NCBI GenBank assembly: GCA_963930645.1
Contig: CAWVNO010001228.1
Coordinates: 496,001 to 560,000 of the forward strand
DNA length: 64,000 nucleotides
Direction of reading: 5' to 3'
Source of the DNA: Salticus scenicus
Taxonomy: Eukaryota > Arthropoda > Arachnida > Araneae > Salticidae
In this document: one piece after another, positions 63,641-64,000 of the stretch
How the letters are laid out: each line of letters opens with the position of its first letter
Numbering within the stretch: the first letter of the stretch is position 1
Made by a program: the position numbers and the translations under genes
Notes under the pieces: model-generated
The model's input: only the letters and a program-made list of their open reading frames with translations
Database searches by the model: none
What the model was told of the DNA's origin: nothing

Positions 63641-64000
63641 ATATATAATGTGCCATATATAACCATGTGAAGTGCAATTTCAAAATTAAAAGTTCTTATT
63701 AAAAACGTTCTGATGGTCATACAAATTTCGTTTTAAACTTTTTTCGAATGAACCTTCAACATATGTAATTGCTGGAAAGTTTTAAACGTTTCCATATTTA
63801 GACAGTCAAATCAAACAGATATATGTATTATTAAAAGGAGACTTGGCGCTGGATTTTATGTAATGTATTTTTCATACATTTCCTCGAAAATGTGAAAAAA
63901 AAGTATGTGACTGTAACATGATCCAAAAGCTCTGAAATGCTTTAAACCAATCCATTTTTACTCACTTATTCAGTCATATAATGCACAAAGTTTTCCCTTA
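63641..64000. other. AT-rich 3' flank
   Basis: A short direct repeat of GCCATATATAACCATGTGAA near 63613-63672 and AT-rich sequence. No further finger or gene recognised to the right edge. Confidence 0.4.

Overview
This window is AT-rich eukaryotic nuclear DNA that looks like an arthropod, most likely a spider or another chelicerate. The grounds are spliced genes with large AT-rich introns, a C2H2 zinc-finger gene with the near-identical finger spacers common in such genomes, a SWIM/YqaJ-domain gene, THAP remnants, a decayed Ty3/gypsy element, and a very dense load of Helitrons, hAT, mariner-like and piggyBac-like MITEs and tRNA-derived SINEs. The species call is inference; nothing in the sequence fixes it. 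No rRNA, CRISPR or prokaryotic operon structure is present.

Layout. 1-1200: a 28-nt minisatellite beside a fragment of a Helitron Rep protein. 1200-9170: gene-poor AT-rich DNA and a dispersed repeat (7348-8263). 9169-10440: a non-autonomous Helentron-like element. 10.4-24.6 kb: SINEs, foldback elements, a MULE-like element with a 9-bp target duplication, several MITEs, and an inverted second copy of the 7.3-kb repeat split by a 1.88-kb hAT-like element. 24.8-28.2 kb: a few exon-like segments on the + strand, one resembling an XK-related membrane protein. 28.7-32.5 kb: a cluster of nested hAT, SINE, satellite and foldback elements. 33.1-37.7 kb: a rearranged Ty3/gypsy element on the minus strand, itself interrupted by a DNA transposon with a 6-bp target duplication. 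38-41 kb: a minus-strand Helentron abutting a plus-strand Helitron.

41.7-49.1 kb is the best gene in the window: a minus-strand, two-exon SWIM zinc-finger plus YqaJ-type nuclease gene with a 5.9-kb transposon-filled intron. It diverges, across about 0.7 kb containing a perfect CRE palindrome, from a + strand set of degenerate THAP-family exons (49.8-53.4 kb). 53.4-55.8 kb is a tandem duplication of about 0.95 kb, one copy of which carries a hAT MITE. 56.9-61.7 kb is a run of Helitron/Helentron elements with internally amplified units. 62.4-63.7 kb is a C2H2 zinc-finger gene whose array decays after the sixth finger and is split by a piggyBac-like MITE at TTAA.

The window reads as a transposon graveyard around two credible genes (SWIM-YqaJ and C2H2), one THAP-like pseudogene and one uncertain membrane-protein gene. 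Its most useful property is stratigraphy: eight insertions have matching target-site duplications, and two of them have an empty paralogous site in the same window.
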